Origin: RDXT01 sp033765305 | GTDB taxonomy: Bacteria; Bacteroidota; Bacteroidia; J057 | Direction of reading: 5' to 3' | DNA length: 64,000 nucleotides | Assembly: GCA_033765305.1 (NCBI GenBank) | Contig: JANRID010000039.1 | Location: 3,172-67,171 of the forward strand | Shown here: positions 1 through 9,498 of the stretch, in pieces | How the letters are laid out: each line of letters begins with the position of its first letter | Numbering within the stretch: the first letter of the stretch is position 1 | Position numbers and translations under genes: made by a program | The notes under the pieces: model-generated | The model's database searches: none | What the model was told of the DNA's origin: nothing | What the model saw: only the letters and a program-made list of their open reading frames with translations

Positions 1-1
1 C

Positions 2-292
2 AAAGATTTTTACGTTGCTCCGCAGGTGGTTTTACAAGCGGGGTTAGGGTTAGGCAAGACGGATGCTGAGGATCGTGTGACAAACCCTGATGAATCTTAT
101 CAGGTGGCAAGTATGATTCATTGCAGTCCTATGTTCGGATTTGGATTGTCTGTCCACCATTCGATTCGGTTTTTGGTATTGGGGAGCTATATGTTACCAC
201 TAATGGTCTCCGATAACGATGACTGGGGCCGCTTATTCCCAGGCCGGATCGGACCCGCAGTTCAAGTTGGTTTACACTTTGATGTATTGTGA
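2..292 (+). CDS. C-terminal end of a probable outer-membrane beta-barrel protein (5' truncated)
   Basis: The reading frame is open from the window edge to TGA at 290-292, so only the last ~96 residues are visible. They alternate polar and hydrophobic residues in short strands (QVVLQAGLGLG, SIRFLVLGSYMLPL, AVQVGLHFDVL) and end in a strand with aromatic and hydrophobic residues, as outer-membrane barrels do. No conserved domain can be named from this fragment. The next gene starts 17 bases later and the following genes are equally close, so this is probably the upstream member of the AT-rich operon ending at 4074. The function is unknown; a porin-like role is inference. Confidence 0.5.
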   Translation, partial: KDFYVAPQVVLQAGLGLGKTDAEDRVTNPDESYQVASMIHCSPMFGFGLSVHHSIRFLVLGSYMLPLMVSDNDDWGRLFPGRIGPAVQVGLHFDVL

Positions 293-309
293 CTCTCAAT
301 CCCAGTGAT

Positions 310-810
310 ATGAGCTTTATGAAACTTATCCTTGTTGCTATGTTTCTTTTTTCTGTTTCGCTGGCTATAGGCCAGCGGAAAATGGACATTGATTATGAGC
401 AGTATGAAGCCGAATGTATGGGGGTCGGCAATGAAGGAACGCAGCTTATCAAAGTCTGGAGTTATGCCTTAAATGCGAATGAGGCAATCCAAAGGGCAAA
501 GAAAAACGCAGTTCATGCTGCGCTTTTCAGGGGCTTTCCAGCTGGGCAGGCCGGGTGTGCTACACTTCCGCTTATTCAGGACTCCGAAGCCGCAGCAAAG
601 CATAAAAATTTTTTTGACGAATTTTTCACGGCTGAAGGCTCATATTTGCGGTATGTCTCCATGAGTGGCGACGGGGCCATCCTTCCTCAGGACCGGATCA
701 AGGTTGGAAGAAAGTACAAGATAGGTGTGGTAGTGGTTGTGGCTCACGGTGAATTGAGGCGGGAGCTTGAGCGCGAAAAAATAATCAGAGGCCTTTCAAC
801 GGGGTTTTAA
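310..810 (+). CDS. Secreted hypothetical protein, first complete gene of the DUF6175 operon
   Basis: About 166 residues. ATG 310 (or ATG 319) gives a clear signal peptide (hydrophobic core LILVAMFLFSVSLAI, cleavage near IGQ), so the protein is probably periplasmic or outer-membrane associated. An upstream ATG at 289 overlaps the previous gene and would spoil the signal peptide. The mature part has an alpha/beta look with two Cys and no catalytic motif I recognise. The segment AIQRAKKNAVHAALFRGF resembles the helix after the first strand in small LPP20/CsgG-accessory-like domains, but this is weak. It is co-directional and tightly spaced with the genes on either side. Codon use is AT-rich compared with the rest of the window. 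Confidence 0.7.
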   Translation: MSFMKLILVAMFLFSVSLAIGQRKMDIDYEQYEAECMGVGNEGTQLIKVWSYALNANEAIQRAKKNAVHAALFRGFPAGQAGCATLPLIQDSEAAAKHKNFFDEFFTAEGSYLRYVSMSGDGAILPQDRIKVGRKYKIGVVVVVAHGELRRELEREKIIRGLSTGF

Positions 811-819
811 GCTATTATT

Positions 820-1806
820 ATGAATATTATGAAACGTGTTATTTGTGTAGCTCTTATTCTGCTTGGCGCGATAGCTTTTCCAGCCGACGTTTTCTCGCAG
901 GCTCGGAAACCTAAACTCATGATTGTTCCAAGCGATATTTATTGCGCCAGAAAAGGATTTACCCAAACGTTTGAAGTTAACGGACAAAAACGTGTTGTGG
1001 GGGACTATCAGCGGCTTCTGCAGAATGATGCAGATGCAAGGCTGGTTATTTCAAAAATAAACAACATGTTTATTGATCGCGGATTTCCGCTTGGGGATCT
1101 GGAAGCAAGTTTGAAAGGGATTGAGTCGGATGCGGCTATGATTTCGGTCATAACCGACGAACCTTCAGGTTCGGGTATCAAGGAAAGCCCGCTTGACAGA
1201 CTTAAGTCTACGGTAAAACCAGACATTGTATTAGATCTTGACTTTGAATTGAAGCAGCAGGGACCCAAAAAATATGTGGTTTTTAATTTGAAGGGTATTG
1301 ATGCATACTCAGATAAGAATATCGCAGGAGCCAGTGGAGCCGGTGCACCATCGTTTTCCCCGACTGTCGAAGTTTTGCTGGAGGAGGCGGTTGTGTCTCA
1401 TATGAACGATTTCACCCGCAGGCTTCAGTCTCATTTCGATGAAATGTTTACCCTTGGGCGTGAAGTTAAATTTCGGGTTCAGGTATGGAATGACTCCCCG
1501 ATTAATTTGGACGAAGAGTTTGCCTATAAAGGTGATACGGGGTATCTGCTCAGTGAAATTATAGAGTTTTGGTTTACGGATAATACGGTTGAAGGCAGGT
1601 TTACCATATCAGACGGTACTTCCAACTTTATGATTATCGACCAGGTGCGGATTCCATTGTTTGACAAAAGTGAAAGGCCAATGGATGCAACTAATTTTGC
1701 GAATAGTCTTCGAAGGTTTCTTTCTGCGCCTCCTTACAATGTTCAAGTGAAGGTTCAGCGGATGGGGCTAGGAGAGGCATGGGTAATTATTCAAGGGAAT
1801 AAATAA
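820..1806 (+). CDS. DUF6175 family secreted protein
   Basis: 328 residues with a signal peptide (about residues 1-27, ending near VFSQA). The mature protein opens with KPKLMIVPSDIYC and later carries a GAGAPSF segment followed by a long LLEEAVVSHMNDFTRRLQ helix. This matches my recollection of the Bacteroidota-only family DUF6175, whose members start with a K-P-x-x-M-V-P-S-D motif and sit in operons with CsgG-like proteins. The family function is not established. A role in an outer-membrane secretion or envelope complex is inferred from the neighbours. It starts 9 bases after the previous stop; ATG 820 is used, and ATG 829 is an alternative that keeps the signal peptide. Confidence 0.75.
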   Translation: MNIMKRVICVALILLGAIAFPADVFSQARKPKLMIVPSDIYCARKGFTQTFEVNGQKRVVGDYQRLLQNDADARLVISKINNMFIDRGFPLGDLEASLKGIESDAAMISVITDEPSGSGIKESPLDRLKSTVKPDIVLDLDFELKQQGPKKYVVFNLKGIDAYSDKNIAGASGAGAPSFSPTVEVLLEEAVVSHMNDFTRRLQSHFDEMFTLGREVKFRVQVWNDSPINLDEEFAYKGDTGYLLSEIIEFWFTDNTVEGRFTISDGTSNFMIIDQVRIPLFDKSERPMDATNFANSLRRFLSAPPYNVQVKVQRMGLGEAWVIIQGNK

Positions 1807-1816
1807 TGTTCTTGTT

Positions 1817-2794
1817 ATGAAAAATATCCTATGTATAGTCCTCCTGGTTTTGGCTCTCGGTGCGCAGACAGCTGTATATGCACAGAACAACTTGGGATCT
1901 ACGGACGATATGGGCCGGATTTCCCTTGCGCCGGTTGTACCTGAAAGTGAAACTCCCTTGCCGCCTCAGGTCAGGGAAGCCTTAACGAACAAGCTCCGGC
2001 TTTTTGCCACTTCCAATGGGCTGGGTGGGGTAAATCCTCGAAGCCGGTTTGTCATTGCGGGCAATCTGTATGTAACGGAGAAGAATATAGTGCCATCTAT
2101 ACCGGCCCAAGTCAGCATCAAGGCTGATATGGTCTTTCATATAGCAGATCAGGAAACCCAAAATATCTTCGCATCAACTACTGTTTCGGGCATCGGCGTC
2201 GGCGGAAGCGATTTTCAGGCTTATCAGCAAATCATTAATTCCGTCAATCCCACAAGTCCGGGTATTTCAGCCTGGGTTGAAAAGGGAAAGAAAGGAATCA
2301 TCGAGTATTACAATGCTCAGTGCGATTTTATTATTGCAAGGGCGAAAAATTTTGCCGTCCAGCAAGAGTATGATGCTGCGCTGTATGTGCTGACCTCTGT
2401 TCCTGAAGTTTGTAAAGATTGTTACATGCAAGCTTCAGCTGAAATAGGCCCCATCTTTCAAAAGAAAATCGATTTACTATGTGCGTCTAATCTTGCCAAA
2501 GCGAAGGCTGCATGGGCTTCAAATCCCAATCAAAACGGAGCAAATGCGGCCGCAGGATTCTTGGCAAATATTTTTCCTGGTGCAGCTTGCTACATAGAGG
2601 CTCAAGCGTTGGTCGAATCCATTTCAAGGAAGATGATTTCGGATGAGAACAGGGAATGGCAGTTCGTCCTAAGACAATGGGATGATAAGGTCAGCCTTGA
2701 AAGCCAGCGGATTGAAGCTGCAAGAGCGATCGGCGTTGCTTACGGTAGCAATCAGCCCGAGCGCATTTCTACGACCTATATTTGGCTCAGATAA
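1817..2794 (+). CDS. Secreted hypothetical protein of the DUF6175 operon
   Basis: 325 residues with a standard signal peptide (residues 1-22, cut after VYAQ). The N-terminal half has a beta-rich domain with GVNPRSRFVIAGNLYVTEK, like the first strands of FlgT/CsgG-type domains that bind the periplasmic face of secretion pores. The C-terminal half is helical, with a Cys pair in CKDC and repeat-like AKNFAVQQEYDAALYVL helices resembling a TPR. No catalytic motif is seen. It lies 10 bases after the DUF6175 gene and 11 bases before the next gene, so it is surely co-transcribed. The function is unknown. Confidence 0.75.
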   Translation: MKNILCIVLLVLALGAQTAVYAQNNLGSTDDMGRISLAPVVPESETPLPPQVREALTNKLRLFATSNGLGGVNPRSRFVIAGNLYVTEKNIVPSIPAQVSIKADMVFHIADQETQNIFASTTVSGIGVGGSDFQAYQQIINSVNPTSPGISAWVEKGKKGIIEYYNAQCDFIIARAKNFAVQQEYDAALYVLTSVPEVCKDCYMQASAEIGPIFQKKIDLLCASNLAKAKAAWASNPNQNGANAAAGFLANIFPGAACYIEAQALVESISRKMISDENREWQFVLRQWDDKVSLESQRIEAARAIGVAYGSNQPERISTTYIWLR

Positions 2795-2805
2795 AAACAA
2801 ATGCT

Positions 2806-4074
2806 ATGAACAAGATATTCATCTCCCTTCAGCCTTATTTTTCGATTGCCCTGTTTTGGGCTCTTGGTGTGTTCTCGCCACTCGCCTGTTTTTCCCAGTT
2901 CGGAAAGGCTGGAAGTGCTGAAGATGCCTACAAAGACAAAAAGTATGCGGAGGCTTCTAAGCTGGCCGCAGAGGCGCTGGTTGAAAAATCAACGAATAAA
3001 AAAGCACAGGAGGTGCTGATTATGGCGTATCCGGCAGCAGTGGAAGACGCAAGAACCTACGCTGTGCAATATGATAACATTTCTCTTGATCCAAGTAATG
3101 TGGGTATTGAGAGTTGTCAAAAAATAATAGCAAAGTATAAAGATGTGCAGGATATACAGACATTGGTTAAGTCTGTTTTACCTATTCAGGATAAAAAAAC
3201 AGGGGATTTAATTACCATCGAGTTGGTGGATTTTTCGGGGGAAATAGCCGCGATTAATGCGCGTATGGAGGAAATCCGGCAGATAGCCGCAGATAATGCC
3301 TATGAATCTGGGTTGAGGCACTTGGCGGGGGGCAGTAAAGAATCTGCAAAGGCAGCTGCAAAAGCGTTTAAAGAATGTGCCAGCTATATTTCCAGCTACA
3401 AAGACGCCAGCTCAAAATACCAGGAAGCGCGGGCTCTGGCTATGAAGACGCTTGTTATTGATGCAGAAGCATCTGCAAACCTCGTAGGAGGCTTCAATTC
3501 AGGTTTACTGAAAGATAAGCTGATATTTCTTCTTGAGCAGGGTCTTGTTTCCGATCAGAAGGTATCTGAATTTACAAAAGTAGTTTCAGGCAGATCTTCC
3601 CAGGGGCAGAATACAGATCTTGTTATGAAGGTTGTAATTTTGGATGTGAGTTTGGGAACCCCTCAAACCTCCGCACAGAAGCGGACAGAGACAAAAAATA
3701 TAAAGGTAGGAGAAGAGCAATACGTTGATAATGGAAAAACCCGGACCAGAAATGTTTTTTCGGATGTATCCGCTGAGGTTACCGAATTTACCCGTATCAT
3801 AGAATCGAGCGTCACAATTGGGGCTCAGCTGGTGAATAATTCTACTGGAGAGATCATGTCTATGTCCCAATCTTCTTATTCTGGAAATTTCATTCAGCAA
3901 GATGTTTGGGCTTCGTTTATCGGCGATCAGCGGGCTGTGAGTACTCGATCTTCTTCATTGGTTAGCGCAGCAAGCCGGGTGCCGCCCATCCCGCCCAGTC
4001 AGGATCAGCTCAACACTGCGCTTGAATATGCTGTAAAAAATCTGATTACAGAACTCGGGCGAGTACTTAATTGA
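2806..4074 (+). CDS. Secreted TPR plus CsgG/LpoB-like protein
   Basis: About 422 residues from ATG 2806, which gives a signal peptide ending near CFSQF; an upstream frame start at 2782 overlaps the previous gene. The first ~250 residues are helical with TPR-like spacing (AEDAYKDKKYAEASKLAAEAL, KAFKECASYISSYKDASSKYQEA). The C-terminal ~160 residues look like a CsgG/LpoB-type alpha/beta domain: a strand (DLVMKVVILDVS), a long insertion, then SSVTIGAQLVNNSTGEIMSMSQ, where a periplasmic strand pair ends in the typical T-G-E turn. CsgG-family domains build outer-membrane channels or their periplasmic collars. Membership here is by pattern only. It is the last gene of the operon. Confidence 0.65.
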   Translation: MNKIFISLQPYFSIALFWALGVFSPLACFSQFGKAGSAEDAYKDKKYAEASKLAAEALVEKSTNKKAQEVLIMAYPAAVEDARTYAVQYDNISLDPSNVGIESCQKIIAKYKDVQDIQTLVKSVLPIQDKKTGDLITIELVDFSGEIAAINARMEEIRQIAADNAYESGLRHLAGGSKESAKAAAKAFKECASYISSYKDASSKYQEARALAMKTLVIDAEASANLVGGFNSGLLKDKLIFLLEQGLVSDQKVSEFTKVVSGRSSQGQNTDLVMKVVILDVSLGTPQTSAQKRTETKNIKVGEEQYVDNGKTRTRNVFSDVSAEVTEFTRIIESSVTIGAQLVNNSTGEIMSMSQSSYSGNFIQQDVWASFIGDQRAVSTRSSSLVSAASRVPPIPPSQDQLNTALEYAVKNLITELGRVLN

Positions 4075-4368
4075 GGTTGGATTCCCTTGCGCAAGTGCGC
4101 ATCAATCCTGCAAACGGTGTTCGGCAGCGGCGGGATATACTGGGAGGCTGGGTGGGCTGCCCTGTGTAGCAATAGCGGCGGCGGGATGCTTCGGGGAAAG
4201 CGCGAAGTTCGCAATTGGGGCATAATCTTTCTCAGGGCCGAACACCCTGCCCCCGTATTCTGAGAAACGCGTAGGTTGATTACGGTTGCAGGCAGTAACC
4301 CGCTGATTGAAACGGCTTTCAGCTGGAAGCTGGTGTTGTCCTTTATCTCATCTAATCCCCTCAAGCCA
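4075..4368. other. Intergenic region after the DUF6175 operon
   Basis: This ~290-base gap has no convincing gene. It contains a 9-base inverted pair (GGTGTTCGG near 4117 and CCGAACACC near 4240) separated by over 100 bases, and a small GCGCAAGTGCGC hairpin near 4090 that might end transcription. No clear TAnnTTTG promoter box was found for the next gene. Confidence 0.4.
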
Positions 4369-5409
4369 ATGAACAAGCTCATAATCATGCTGCTCGCCCT
4401 GCTGCCCTGCGCACTGCTGGCGCAGCCGAAACGGATTACTGTCAGGCAGGCAGGCATGTCGTATTATTATACCACAGTAGATTCTGCATATTTCTATGCT
4501 CAGAGCGGCGATACCCTGATATTTCCGGGCGGTGATTTCCCGGTTCCCCCGGGGAACAACGGATGGCTGATCAATCGCAGATTACACATCCTGGGAGCGG
4601 GGTATAGGCCTGATTCTTCAGCGGGCACCGGGGCCACGCGAATCATAGGCCTTGTCACACTTGGAAATGCAGCCGATGGCGGCTCTGTGCATGGGATTCA
4701 TTTTATGCAGAATATGAACTTTCAGGATACCTTGAGCAACTATCTGATCAACCGGTGTGCGATTACGGAGTGGGTAGAGCTTTCACCTAATTCACATCAT
4801 ATTACCTTCAGGGAATCAATGATTTTTAAGGCTTCTAATAATTATCATTGCTTCTATGGTGAAAACGCTTCGCATGTTACTTTTTTTAACTGCATTTTTT
4901 ATAATGGAATGCAAGAGGTTGGACAAGGATCAGTTTTTGAAAATTGTATTTTCCATGTTTCAAGTATTACAACTTGTAACTATGCATCGTTTAAAAATTG
5001 TATTTTTATTAATAACTATGGGATTGGGAATTATAGTGGCTATAACACATATGTCAACTGCATTTTCCCGAACGCTCCAAACATATCGGGAACAAACTCG
5101 ACATTTAACTGCATCAACAATGCAAACATGGCAAACATGTTTTTCAACATATCCAATGCCAATATTATCTCGAATAATTACCGCCTGAAGCCCAATACGC
5201 CCGGCGGGCCCGGAGGGCCTGCATACACCAATCCTGCGATCGGCGCCGGTATCAATGGGACAGACTGCGGGGTGTATGGCGGGGCCTTTCCGCTGAAGCC
5301 CAATGCCCACCCCATTCACCCCCGGATCAAATCCCTGATCGTAGCCCCCGCCACCGATGCCAACGGTAATCTTAATGTTCAGGTCAAGGTAGAGGCCCAG
5401 AACAACTGA
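4369..5409 (+). CDS. Secreted right-handed parallel beta-helix protein
   Basis: 346 residues from ATG 4369, chosen because it gives a signal peptide (MNKLIIMLLALLPCALLAQP); the longer frame from 4276 has none. The mature protein has short repeating turns rich in N, F and I (FFNCIFYN, FENCIFHV, FKNCIFIN, YVNCIFPN), the ladder of a right-handed beta-helix as in NosD and pectate-lyase-like families. No catalytic Asp set is evident, so it may be a passive surface or adhesin-like protein. The middle part is much AT-richer (about 4780-5170) than its ends. It lies 4 bases before the lipase gene and is probably co-expressed with it. Confidence 0.75.
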   Translation: MNKLIIMLLALLPCALLAQPKRITVRQAGMSYYYTTVDSAYFYAQSGDTLIFPGGDFPVPPGNNGWLINRRLHILGAGYRPDSSAGTGATRIIGLVTLGNAADGGSVHGIHFMQNMNFQDTLSNYLINRCAITEWVELSPNSHHITFRESMIFKASNNYHCFYGENASHVTFFNCIFYNGMQEVGQGSVFENCIFHVSSITTCNYASFKNCIFINNYGIGNYSGYNTYVNCIFPNAPNISGTNSTFNCINNANMANMFFNISNANIISNNYRLKPNTPGGPGGPAYTNPAIGAGINGTDCGVYGGAFPLKPNAHPIHPRIKSLIVAPATDANGNLNVQVKVEAQNN

Positions 5410-5413
5410 TCCT

Positions 5414-8400
5414 ATGAAAACCTGGATTGTTGGTATCATGCTGTGGCTGTGCGCAGCCGCTTCCGTTGCGCAGAACACGGTCAACTCATACGCATACTGG
5501 TTCGACAATCAGTATGGAAGCCTCGTAACAGTTCCCGCTTCCGGGGGGACCGCTACCCTGAATCAGCTCATTCCTACGGCCTCCCTGACCCCGGGACTTC
5601 ATACGCTTCATCTGGCTGCCATGGATGCAGCCGGGAGGCGCAGCGCTGTCGAAAGCCGGTATTTCTACAAATCTGACAACAGCCATATTGCAGCGTATCA
5701 GTACTGGTTTGGCGGCGATGCGCAGCAAGCCGTCACGGTGCCGACGGGGCAGAGCGGACCGCTGGTGCAGCTGAGCATGGATGTTGATGCCGCGTCTATT
5801 CCCAGCGGGCTGAATCTTTTTAATATCCGGTTTCAGGATGACGGCGGCCGCTGGTCCGCAGTGGATTCCCGCTGGTTCATGAATCTGGGCGACGGCCATC
5901 ATATTGCAGCGTATCAGTACTGGTTTGGCAGCGATGCGCAGCAAGCCGTCACGGTGCCGGTTCCGCAGAACGGGCCCGCGCTGCAGTTTGGCGCGGATCT
6001 CGACGCAGCCTTGATGCCCAGGGGGCTGAGCCTTCTGAATATCCGCTTTCAGGATGACAGGGGCCAGTGGTCTGCCGTGGAATCCCACTGGTTTGTCAAC
6101 CAGGGAAGCGGCAACCGGATTGCAGCGTACAAGTACTGGTTTGATTCTCAGGCTGCAGCGGCGGTTACAGTTGTGCTGCCGCAGCCTGTGGCGGTATGGG
6201 ATGTGCCGCTGGCGATTCCTGCTGGCGCTCCGAATGGCATTCAGCGGACGCTCTATTTTCAGGTGCAAGATGAGAGTGGGCTGTGGAGCGGAGTCATGAC
6301 GCCGGGCGGGTTCCAGCAGAGCGGGACTGCGCCGCAGCCGAGTTGGATAAAGTTTGAAAATGTGTTGAGCTATCAAAAAAATAACGACCTGAAATCGGCT
6401 AGAAATCTTTGGAGTGGCAGTGCTGCCCCCATTAACCCTTCCATCATCAAAATATGTGCAGATGGATCGAAGGCAACGCGTGTGCTTTTTAGCAACAAAA
6501 CAGGAGTCCCCCATTCCCAGATACGCTTTGTCCCCCAGAGTTACACTCCTGGCACCCCTAATACTGATCATAGCGGCGGGTTTGCTTCGGCAGATTATAC
6601 CTATTCAGGCGACACAGTCAAAGCATGGTTCTCACACCCGGCTTATATGAATACATATGGTTACTACAGAAATGATACCATCCTTGTTATTAATAACCTG
6701 AATAATCAGATACTTTGTCGTCAGCCCATACAAGTATTCCGGACACCTATCCTGATGGTGCACGGGCTTTGGGGCAAGGGATCCGATTTTGAGACCATGT
6801 CAAATGAACTTGATAATTCGCTTTTTTATCCTGACCTGATGCGCTCTGCAAATTATAAACGCTCCAACGATCAGTCTTTTATTCAAAACAGGGCACAAAT
6901 CTCCGACAATATAGATCAACTCCTGCGGCATCTTCGGCAATTCAGATATTCGGCCGGGCGGGTGGACATCATTGCACATAGCATGGGCGGGCTGCTGGCG
7001 AGGTATTATCTTCAGTATCCCCCCTGCGAAGGGATTCAGTATGACGACTGCTACCGTCAGGATATTCATAGGCTGATTACCATCGGGACACCACATTTTG
7101 GCTCTCAGTGGGCAAATCTGCTTCGAAGCAATTCTACCACGATCTTCATAGCTAATACTGCGCTCCGGCCTTTAAGAAGAAGTGTCAGTCGGGGTGCTGT
7201 AGAAGATTTAGAGGTCGGTTCTTACGCACTGGAAGACAATTTAAATGCGATTCCGTACTTTAACCGGAACGTTGTCCCTACCCATGCTGTCCGTGCTACG
7301 CAAAGCGTGACTACTGGATACTTGGAAAATACATGGCCGGTATCCTTATTACTAAGCATTAAGTCGATGTTTACGATTCTGGCTACTACCGCCACAATTG
7401 ATGCTGCGTTATTAACATTGTTCAACTTTGACAGCCATGACCTTGTCGTAGCCAGCGAATCACAGAAGGGTGGCCTGACAGGGCAGGCCACCTCTCACCT
7501 GCCACTGGTATGGCACGGGGCAGAGCCTACCGATGCGGGAGTTATTGATCACGTAAAAGATTTACTGAATACTTCCCCTAACTCCCCCATTTTTACAAAG
7601 AATGGGTTTAATCTGGTAGAAATCACGAGCATTTTTAAGAATGACCCCTGGAATCCACCCACCACCTCGGCAGGAGTAGGCACCATACAACTATCTACCT
7701 CATATGCTGATACACTTTTATCTCCAAATCAAACCCTTCCTCTACAAGTTGTAGCAACCGGAGATATTTCAGTAGTGTTTTTTTCGATTATCGGCTCAGA
7801 CAGTATTTATAAGGCGGAGAATACGTATGCTGTTGATTTTTCAACCTCATTTCTCATTCCTTACAATGCATATGGTCCGCTCAGAGTCCTCGCAGTCGGG
7901 TATGACAGCATAGGCTTTATCGCCCTCGACACCCTCGATTTCTGGGTAGAGCCAACGGCCAGCCTTGTTGGTATCGAAGTGGAACCCGAAGAAGTGTACA
8001 TGGCCCAGGGCCGGACTGGCGAGTTTAGCGTGATAGGTTCCTTCAGCGATGGCGTCCGGCGGGATATTACCCGCTTCCAGTCTTTCAATCTGACCTTCGA
8101 TGATCCGTCGCTGGCCAGTCCGATCGCTCCTGGGGTGCTGGAAGGGATGCTAACCGGCACTACGCGCATGTATGTTCAGGTAGGACCCAATATCTGCGGG
8201 GTCTCAGTCTCGGTCGGGGAGGGCATGGAGTTAAATGCCCCTACTTCGGTGGAAGATCCCTTCCCCTCCGGCGCTGCTCCTCAGCCGCTGCTGCTCTATC
8301 CCAATCCTGCATCCGGCGAGTGTACGGTGGAGGCCCCTTGGACCCAATCTGGCGCGGTTTCGGTGCAGGTGCTGAGCATTGATGGACGCATAATGTTCAC

Positions 8401-8533
8401 GGAATCGTGGGTGCAGGCGCCTGGAACACTCAGGCGCACCCTGTCGCTCGGTGGCCTGCCCGAAGGCCTGTATCTGGTCCGGCTGTCCGGCAGCGGAGAA
8501 TCCCGCAGCGGGCGCCTCGTACTGCGGCACTGA
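5414..8533 (+). CDS. Secreted lipase-like alpha/beta hydrolase with N-terminal repeats and T9SS sorting domain
   Basis: 1039 residues with a signal peptide (residues 1-20). About residues 24-310 hold four related ~70-residue repeats marked by AAYQYWF and WSAVDSRWF; copies two and three are nearly identical in DNA (around 5683 and 5910). A lipase core follows: MVHGLWGKG forms the oxyanion strand and AHSMGGLLAR holds the nucleophile Ser ~523. A downstream SHDLVVA Asp and an IDHVKD His are candidate partners (inferred), as in PGAP1-like/LipA lipases. A bacterial Ig-like stretch follows, then the T9SS type A (Por) tail (LLYPNPASGE ... GLYLVRL ... GRLVLRH). The protein should therefore be exported by the type IX system. 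The substrate is unknown. Confidence 0.85.
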   Translation: MKTWIVGIMLWLCAAASVAQNTVNSYAYWFDNQYGSLVTVPASGGTATLNQLIPTASLTPGLHTLHLAAMDAAGRRSAVESRYFYKSDNSHIAAYQYWFGGDAQQAVTVPTGQSGPLVQLSMDVDAASIPSGLNLFNIRFQDDGGRWSAVDSRWFMNLGDGHHIAAYQYWFGSDAQQAVTVPVPQNGPALQFGADLDAALMPRGLSLLNIRFQDDRGQWSAVESHWFVNQGSGNRIAAYKYWFDSQAAAAVTVVLPQPVAVWDVPLAIPAGAPNGIQRTLYFQVQDESGLWSGVMTPGGFQQSGTAPQPSWIKFENVLSYQKNNDLKSARNLWSGSAAPINPSIIKICADGSKATRVLFSNKTGVPHSQIRFVPQSYTPGTPNTDHSGGFASADYTYSGDTVKAWFSHPAYMNTYGYYRNDTILVINNLNNQILCRQPIQVFRTPILMVHGLWGKGSDFETMSNELDNSLFYPDLMRSANYKRSNDQSFIQNRAQISDNIDQLLRHLRQFRYSAGRVDIIAHSMGGLLARYYLQYPPCEGIQYDDCYRQDIHRLITIGTPHFGSQWANLLRSNSTTIFIANTALRPLRRSVSRGAVEDLEVGSYALEDNLNAIPYFNRNVVPTHAVRATQSVTTGYLENTWPVSLLLSIKSMFTILATTATIDAALLTLFNFDSHDLVVASESQKGGLTGQATSHLPLVWHGAEPTDAGVIDHVKDLLNTSPNSPIFTKNGFNLVEITSIFKNDPWNPPTTSAGVGTIQLSTSYADTLLSPNQTLPLQVVATGDISVVFFSIIGSDSIYKAENTYAVDFSTSFLIPYNAYGPLRVLAVGYDSIGFIALDTLDFWVEPTASLVGIEVEPEEVYMAQGRTGEFSVIGSFSDGVRRDITRFQSFNLTFDDPSLASPIAPGVLEGMLTGTTRMYVQVGPNICGVSVSVGEGMELNAPTSVEDPFPSGAAPQPLLLYPNPASGECTVEAPWTQSGAVSVQVLSIDGRIMFTESWVQAPGTLRRTLSLGGLPEGLYLVRLSGSGESRSGRLVLRH

Positions 8534-8681
8534 GCGTAGGGCATCCCGGGCGGTATCTCGTGCCCGGCCGCGCCGCCAAATTCCCTTGCATCTCCCCCAG
8601 ATCTTCCCGATCTTCCCAGCAGGCATCCCCTCCGGATGCCTGCTGCTGCATCTGCTTCAGCCCCAATCCAACCCCATCCCG

Positions 8682-9497
8682 ATGAAACCCTGCCTGCTCC
8701 TCTCCATGACCCTGGCTGCCCTGCACCTGCAGGCGCAGGTGGCGCAGCCGCGCCCGCCTGCGGCCATCCCCGGCACCGAAACCTTCACCCTGCATTCGCA
8801 GGCCCTCGCCACCGACTACCTCATCCGCGTGTACCTGCCCGACGGCTACGAAAGCTCCGGGAAACCGTACCCCGTCCTGTACCTGCTGGACGGCGACCAC
8901 GCCTTCGCCATGGCGACGGACATCGTCACCTACCTGCAATACGGCAAGCATGTCCCGGAGCTGATCATCGTGTCGCCTGCCTACAACTCCAAGCTGGGGC
9001 CTGCCGAAGGCGGCGCCAACCAGCGCCAGCGCGACTTCTCGCCCTTCCAGTGGGGCGGTGCCCCCGCCGAACCCAGCGCAGCGGCCTATTTCGCCTTCTT
9101 CAGAGACACCCTCGTGCAGCAGGTCGAAGCCATGTACCGCACCCAGCCCGGCGAACGGGCCCTCTGGGGCTATTCCCGCAGCGGGCTCTTCGTGCTCTGG
9201 GCCCTGTTTGAGAAGCCCGGCCTCTTCAACCGCTACATCGTGCTCGACACGGCCTTCCGCAAGTTCCTGGAGCTGGAGGAAGCCTACGCCGCACAGCACC
9301 GGGCGCTCGATGCGAGCCTCTTCATCGGCTACGGCAGCCTGGGCAACGGAAAGCAGGACCTCGAATTCATGGAGCGGCTGGCAGCGCGGAAATACAAGCA
9401 GTTCCGCTATGACTATCAGCCCCTGCAGGGCGGGCAGCACCTCATGATCCCAGCCGCAGGCCTCTCGCTGGGGCTGGAGTTTGTATACAGGAAATAG
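8682..9497 (+). CDS. Secreted esterase of the putative esterase/IroE-like family (PF00756)
   Basis: 271 residues from ATG 8682, which gives a signal peptide (KPCLLLSMTLAALHLQAQ); upstream frame starts overlap the previous gene. The layout is that of esterase D/IroE-like enzymes: IRVYLPDGY, PVLYLLDGD, the nucleophile elbow GYSRSG with Ser ~165, and a final GGQHLM with His ~253. Such proteins hydrolyse ester bonds, including siderophore or acyl esters. The substrate cannot be told here and no TonB-linked uptake gene is adjacent. A strong hairpin follows immediately. Confidence 0.85.
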   Translation: MKPCLLLSMTLAALHLQAQVAQPRPPAAIPGTETFTLHSQALATDYLIRVYLPDGYESSGKPYPVLYLLDGDHAFAMATDIVTYLQYGKHVPELIIVSPAYNSKLGPAEGGANQRQRDFSPFQWGGAPAEPSAAAYFAFFRDTLVQQVEAMYRTQPGERALWGYSRSGLFVLWALFEKPGLFNRYIVLDTAFRKFLELEEAYAAQHRALDASLFIGYGSLGNGKQDLEFMERLAARKYKQFRYDYQPLQGGQHLMIPAAGLSLGLEFVYRK

Positions 9498-9498
9498 C

